Source of the DNA: Zerene cesonia
Lineage: Eukaryota; Arthropoda; Insecta; Lepidoptera; Pieridae
Assembly: GCF_012273895.1 (NCBI RefSeq)
Contig: NC_052107.1
Location: 3,472,001 to 3,536,000, forward strand
Direction: 5' to 3'
Length of the DNA: 64,000 bases
Below, piece after piece: positions 61,438 through 64,000 of the stretch. The notes below the pieces were generated by a model. It made no database searches. It was given only the letters and a program-made list of their open reading frames with translations, and was not told where the DNA came from. Position numbers and translations under genes: made by a program. Each line of letters opens with the position of its first letter. Position 1 is the first letter of the stretch.

Positions 61438-61668
61438 ATATATATGAAAGTACAGTAATGATATAAAAATTACTTATTTGGTGAGAACTGTAGAATTGAA
61501 TTTTTCAAGGCACTGAATACAAAATATTTTTTAATAAACAGGAATTAATACAGATGGATATCATTTCTATTAAAAGTATATTATTACGCAAGCCAAATAG
61601 GACAACATTTCCTGCTTACAAAATTGTTTCGATATTATGTTATAATATCTTTATTTTCTTGTTCACAG

Positions 61669-61736
61669 GTGATTCCTACAACTATGGTTGCACAATCATC
61701 GATCGACTTCGCCCATCCAAAATGTAATATATTAAC
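61669..61736 (+). other. Probable 5' UTR segment after a splice acceptor
   Basis: A pyrimidine-rich tract ending TTCTTGTTCACAG at 61668 is a good 3' splice site. It would start an exon at 61669, with the coding start at 61737, implying an upstream non-coding exon that I cannot locate. Confidence 0.45.
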
Positions 61737-62217
61737 ATGAACCCTATTACCTTTGCCATATACATTACTAGCCTTTTTTGGCTAAACCTGAGCGACGCTA
61801 AAATAGGTAAGAATATTGTTATATTATTACCATTCTGTTTTAAAAGGGTATACCCGAAAAAGTAATATCACTTTGTCCGATACAAATATGCTAATAAATT
61901 CACCAAATGTAACGTCCACGTACAAACGTATTTTTGTTTGCATTCGAGCATCAAGGCTTTGTGAATAACCGTTATATGGGTAATCTTTTAACCATTTTTG
62001 TTACAATATTAAAATAGTTAGCTGATTCAAGTAATGTGTGTTTGTAAAATGTGCTCGTTGTATAGAAAAATACCTTGAAATTATAAAGGTTTACCGAGAA
62101 TTTCGCTCACAGATGGACCTTATCTATACTATATAAAATTTTTCCTTACAGGATACTTTTGGCACATCACAGATCTTCATTATGATCCATTCCACAACTC
62201 CCCGGAGTTCCATAGAG
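61737..62217 (+). CDS. Acid sphingomyelinase-like phosphodiesterase, first two coding exons (partial)
   Basis: Exon A (61737-61806) encodes MNPITFAIYITSLFWLNLSD plus AKI, a secretion signal, and ends ATAG|GTAAGA. Exon B (62152-62217) follows TTTTTCCTTACAG and encodes YFWHITDLHYDPFHNSPEF plus HR, ending before GTACGC. Both donors are phase 1. Asp31 and His33 of DLH are the D-x-H metal ligands of the calcineurin-like phosphoesterase fold, and FWHITDLH is the hallmark start of the SMPD1/SMPDL3 family, which hydrolyses phosphodiester or phosphoanhydride bonds outside the cell or in lysosomes. An in-frame stop at 61725 fixes the start. The 45 residues here are about a tenth of a normal protein; the remaining exons must lie beyond 64000. 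Which paralog it is cannot be told. Confidence 0.8.
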
Positions 62218-62535
62218 GTACGCTCGTTATGAAGGAAAATTTTTGTTTTAATTTTTAAAGTGTATCGCGGAAAGCGCCCGTAATTGTCCTTTGTTCGCAA
62301 CAAAGTTCGTATACGTGGATTATAAATCTTTTCAATGCGACTACTAATATGAAAGATACGAATTGTTTTTGTTTTCAAATTGAATTAATGGTTGTTACCT
62401 TTTGTTCCTGTTTCTGAATGCATTTATCTAGATCCTTGAATTACAAATAATGTTTTGATTACGAATACGCAATTATGTGTGGTCTTTATTGAAATAAAAT
62501 AATAATGAGGAGGAACTAATGCTCTTTTGCACAAA

Positions 62536-62743
62536 TCCCTACTAATATTATGAATACAATAGTAATTTCGTCTGTCTCTTCTTCACGCCTAAACTACTTA
62601 ACCGATTTAGGTTAAATTATATGCAGGGATAGTTGAGGACCCGAGAATGGACCTGGTTTTTATCCCGGAAACGGGAATTGTGTGGGACAATCCCGAAACT
62701 ATTCTCCTTGATTACGCGGGTGAAGTTGCGGGCAGAAAGCTAG
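62536..62743 (+). mobile_element. Helitron-like element in the intron
   Basis: It begins TCCCTACTAATATTATGAAT after an A and ends GAAAGCTAG before a T, with TACGCGGGTGAAGTTGCGGG upstream of the end. The body contains TTTTTATCCCGGAAACGGGA, a local palindrome. Confidence 0.6.
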
Positions 62744-63238
62744 TTCTTTATGTAGCTGACGATGTATCCAACAGACAAATATGAAATAAAATCATACTCG
62801 TAGCATTATTGCTTTATATGTTGGAGAATATAACAAAATATTATGAAAAAAAATATTTTTAATGATCTTCATATATTCTAAAGTGAACTAAAAATTAGAA
62901 TTCTTAATTTTGTTTTAATTTTAATAAATTCTCTTTCTGTGTACATTATGTTGTAATAGTTCTTTGGTATGATAAAGACAACGAGTGGAGAATAAATAAC
63001 GTCATAATTGTTTCTTGTTTGAGTTTAATTGTGAAGCTCATTAGACTAACAGCAGTGTAATCTTTTTTTAATAAGCGCTTTTAGATTTAAACTAAGTGGA
63101 GTAAATTCTGCAAGGAAACTTAACAATAAAATCTACAATAGATTTTTTAGACTCAGGGCTGGACAATGCGTCTTGACTACATTACTAAGCATAGATATTG
63201 TGATGTAGTTTAATATTTTTCTTTTCTTTCATTATTAA

Positions 63239-63425
63239 CTAGCTTTCCGCCCACGGCTTCGCGCGAAGGAAAACATGACAAGCCCGGGGTGTCACCGGCA
63301 AAGTTTCCGTTCCCGTACGGTTTTCGGGATAAAAACTATTCTATGTATTTTCTCGGGTCTTAAACTATATCTATACCCAATTTCGACAAAATTCAGTTCC
63401 GTTTTTGACATATAAATAGTGCAAC
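63239..63425 (-). mobile_element. Helitron-like element, reverse copy
   Basis: It begins CTAGCTTTCCGCCCACGGCT on the plus strand (reverse of the hairpin and CTAG end) and continues with ACGGTTTTCGGGATAAAAAC. The right end is unclear. It is in opposite orientation to 62536-62743, about 500 bases away. Confidence 0.5.
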
Positions 63426-64000
63426 TAGCTCGATAGTAGTTCCATTCTTTGAAAGAAACAAACAACTGAAACACCAGATTTAAAACCCACCCAAACAACT
63501 TTCAGACGAAGCTGTTCTCAATAGAAAGTCCAAAGGTTTAATTTTTTTTACTTTTGAATTTGTGAATCGCGGGTATTCTCCTCTAGTATTCGTGATACCT
63601 CAGAAGTTTGGTTCTTTCCTCAGTAAAAGCAGTTATTTAACGAGAAATACCGTTTAGTTGAATTTTGCGCAAGGAGGCATTAATGATCACTTCAAAAGAC
63701 GTATCTTTTTACTATTCCAGGAAAATGTTTTACGATTCATTCTTATATAACTTGGAATAAAATAAAGGATTTCAGAACGCTGCGTTTAAAATATATTTGT
63801 AATAGTCAACTAAAAATAATCTTTTAAAAACCTTTGATCTTATATATAATAAAAATAGAATATAAAAAAAGTTTATATTAAATTCAGCTTTAAGGAAAAT
63901 TTAAAACACTCAATATAATTAATTCCTAGTCAATTTATCGGTGTGATAAAATTCCTGCGAATAAGGGCTTAGCCTAAAGTTATCGTTACATACTGACATA

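Larger units (their letters stand above)
62218..64000 (+). other. Intron 2 of the phosphodiesterase gene (to window edge)
   Basis: No third exon with the expected downstream motifs (such as the second metal-site GDxxxH) is found before the right edge. The stretch holds two Helitron-like copies and is otherwise AT-rich. Confidence 0.55.

Noticed and set aside
1..64000. CRISPR array, bacterial operon or prophage
   Set aside because: No regularly spaced direct repeats, ribosome-binding sites or tightly packed genes occur; splice sites, SINEs and mariner ends show eukaryotic nuclear DNA.

Overview
The window looks like nuclear DNA of a lepidopteran insect (moth or butterfly). It is strongly AT-rich and dominated by non-coding DNA. 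It carries several retroposon types that I recognise as typical of Lepidoptera: a tRNA-derived SINE ending in (TGA)n, a second tRNA-derived SINE, a poly-A-tailed short retroelement, and non-autonomous elements with Helitron-like ends. A mariner-like DNA transposon is also present. Genus and species cannot be told from the sequence. There are three runs of exactly 1000 N.

Genes are very sparse. (1) 2370-3959 (+) is a complete, intronless 529-residue protein of the gamma-glutamyltransferase / N-terminal-nucleophile hydrolase family. It is of the bacterial YwrD / HpxW (oxamate amidohydrolase) type. It has its own TATA box and initiator upstream and an AATAAA downstream, and it is the best candidate for a horizontally acquired gene here. 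(2) 61737-62217 (+) holds the first two coding exons of an acid-sphingomyelinase-like phosphodiesterase: a signal peptide, then the FWHITDLH metal-binding start of the enzyme domain. The rest lies beyond the right edge. (3) About 30882-30990 (+) may be a promoter plus a short first coding exon with a good splice donor; no product can be named. The roughly 57 kb between genes 1 and 2 shows no recognisable multi-exon gene.

Layout: 1-2290 intergenic, with a SINE nested in a Helitron-like element; 2297-4066 the hydrolase gene; 4067-12200 sparse DNA with repeat fragments; 12219-13377 a SINE holding gap 1; 13400-23860 mostly unassigned; 23867-25005 mariner copy 1 holding gap 2; 25010-30740 unassigned; 30740-33690 the candidate exon, a hairpin cluster and a repeat cluster; 33690-44370 sparse DNA with one complete SINE; 44378-45516 mariner copy 2 holding gap 3; 45520-61500 sparse DNA with retroelements and Helitron-like elements; 61669-62217 the phosphodiesterase 5' end; 62218-64000 its intron, with two Helitron-like copies.

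No operon, CRISPR array, rRNA gene or functional tRNA gene is present, and the two real genes have no evident functional link. The most interesting points are the bacterial-type hydrolase with a complete insect promoter, a palindrome kept in a retroelement family although its stem sequence changes, a double nested hairpin at 31330-31377, and the fact that all three gaps fall inside individual repeat insertions.
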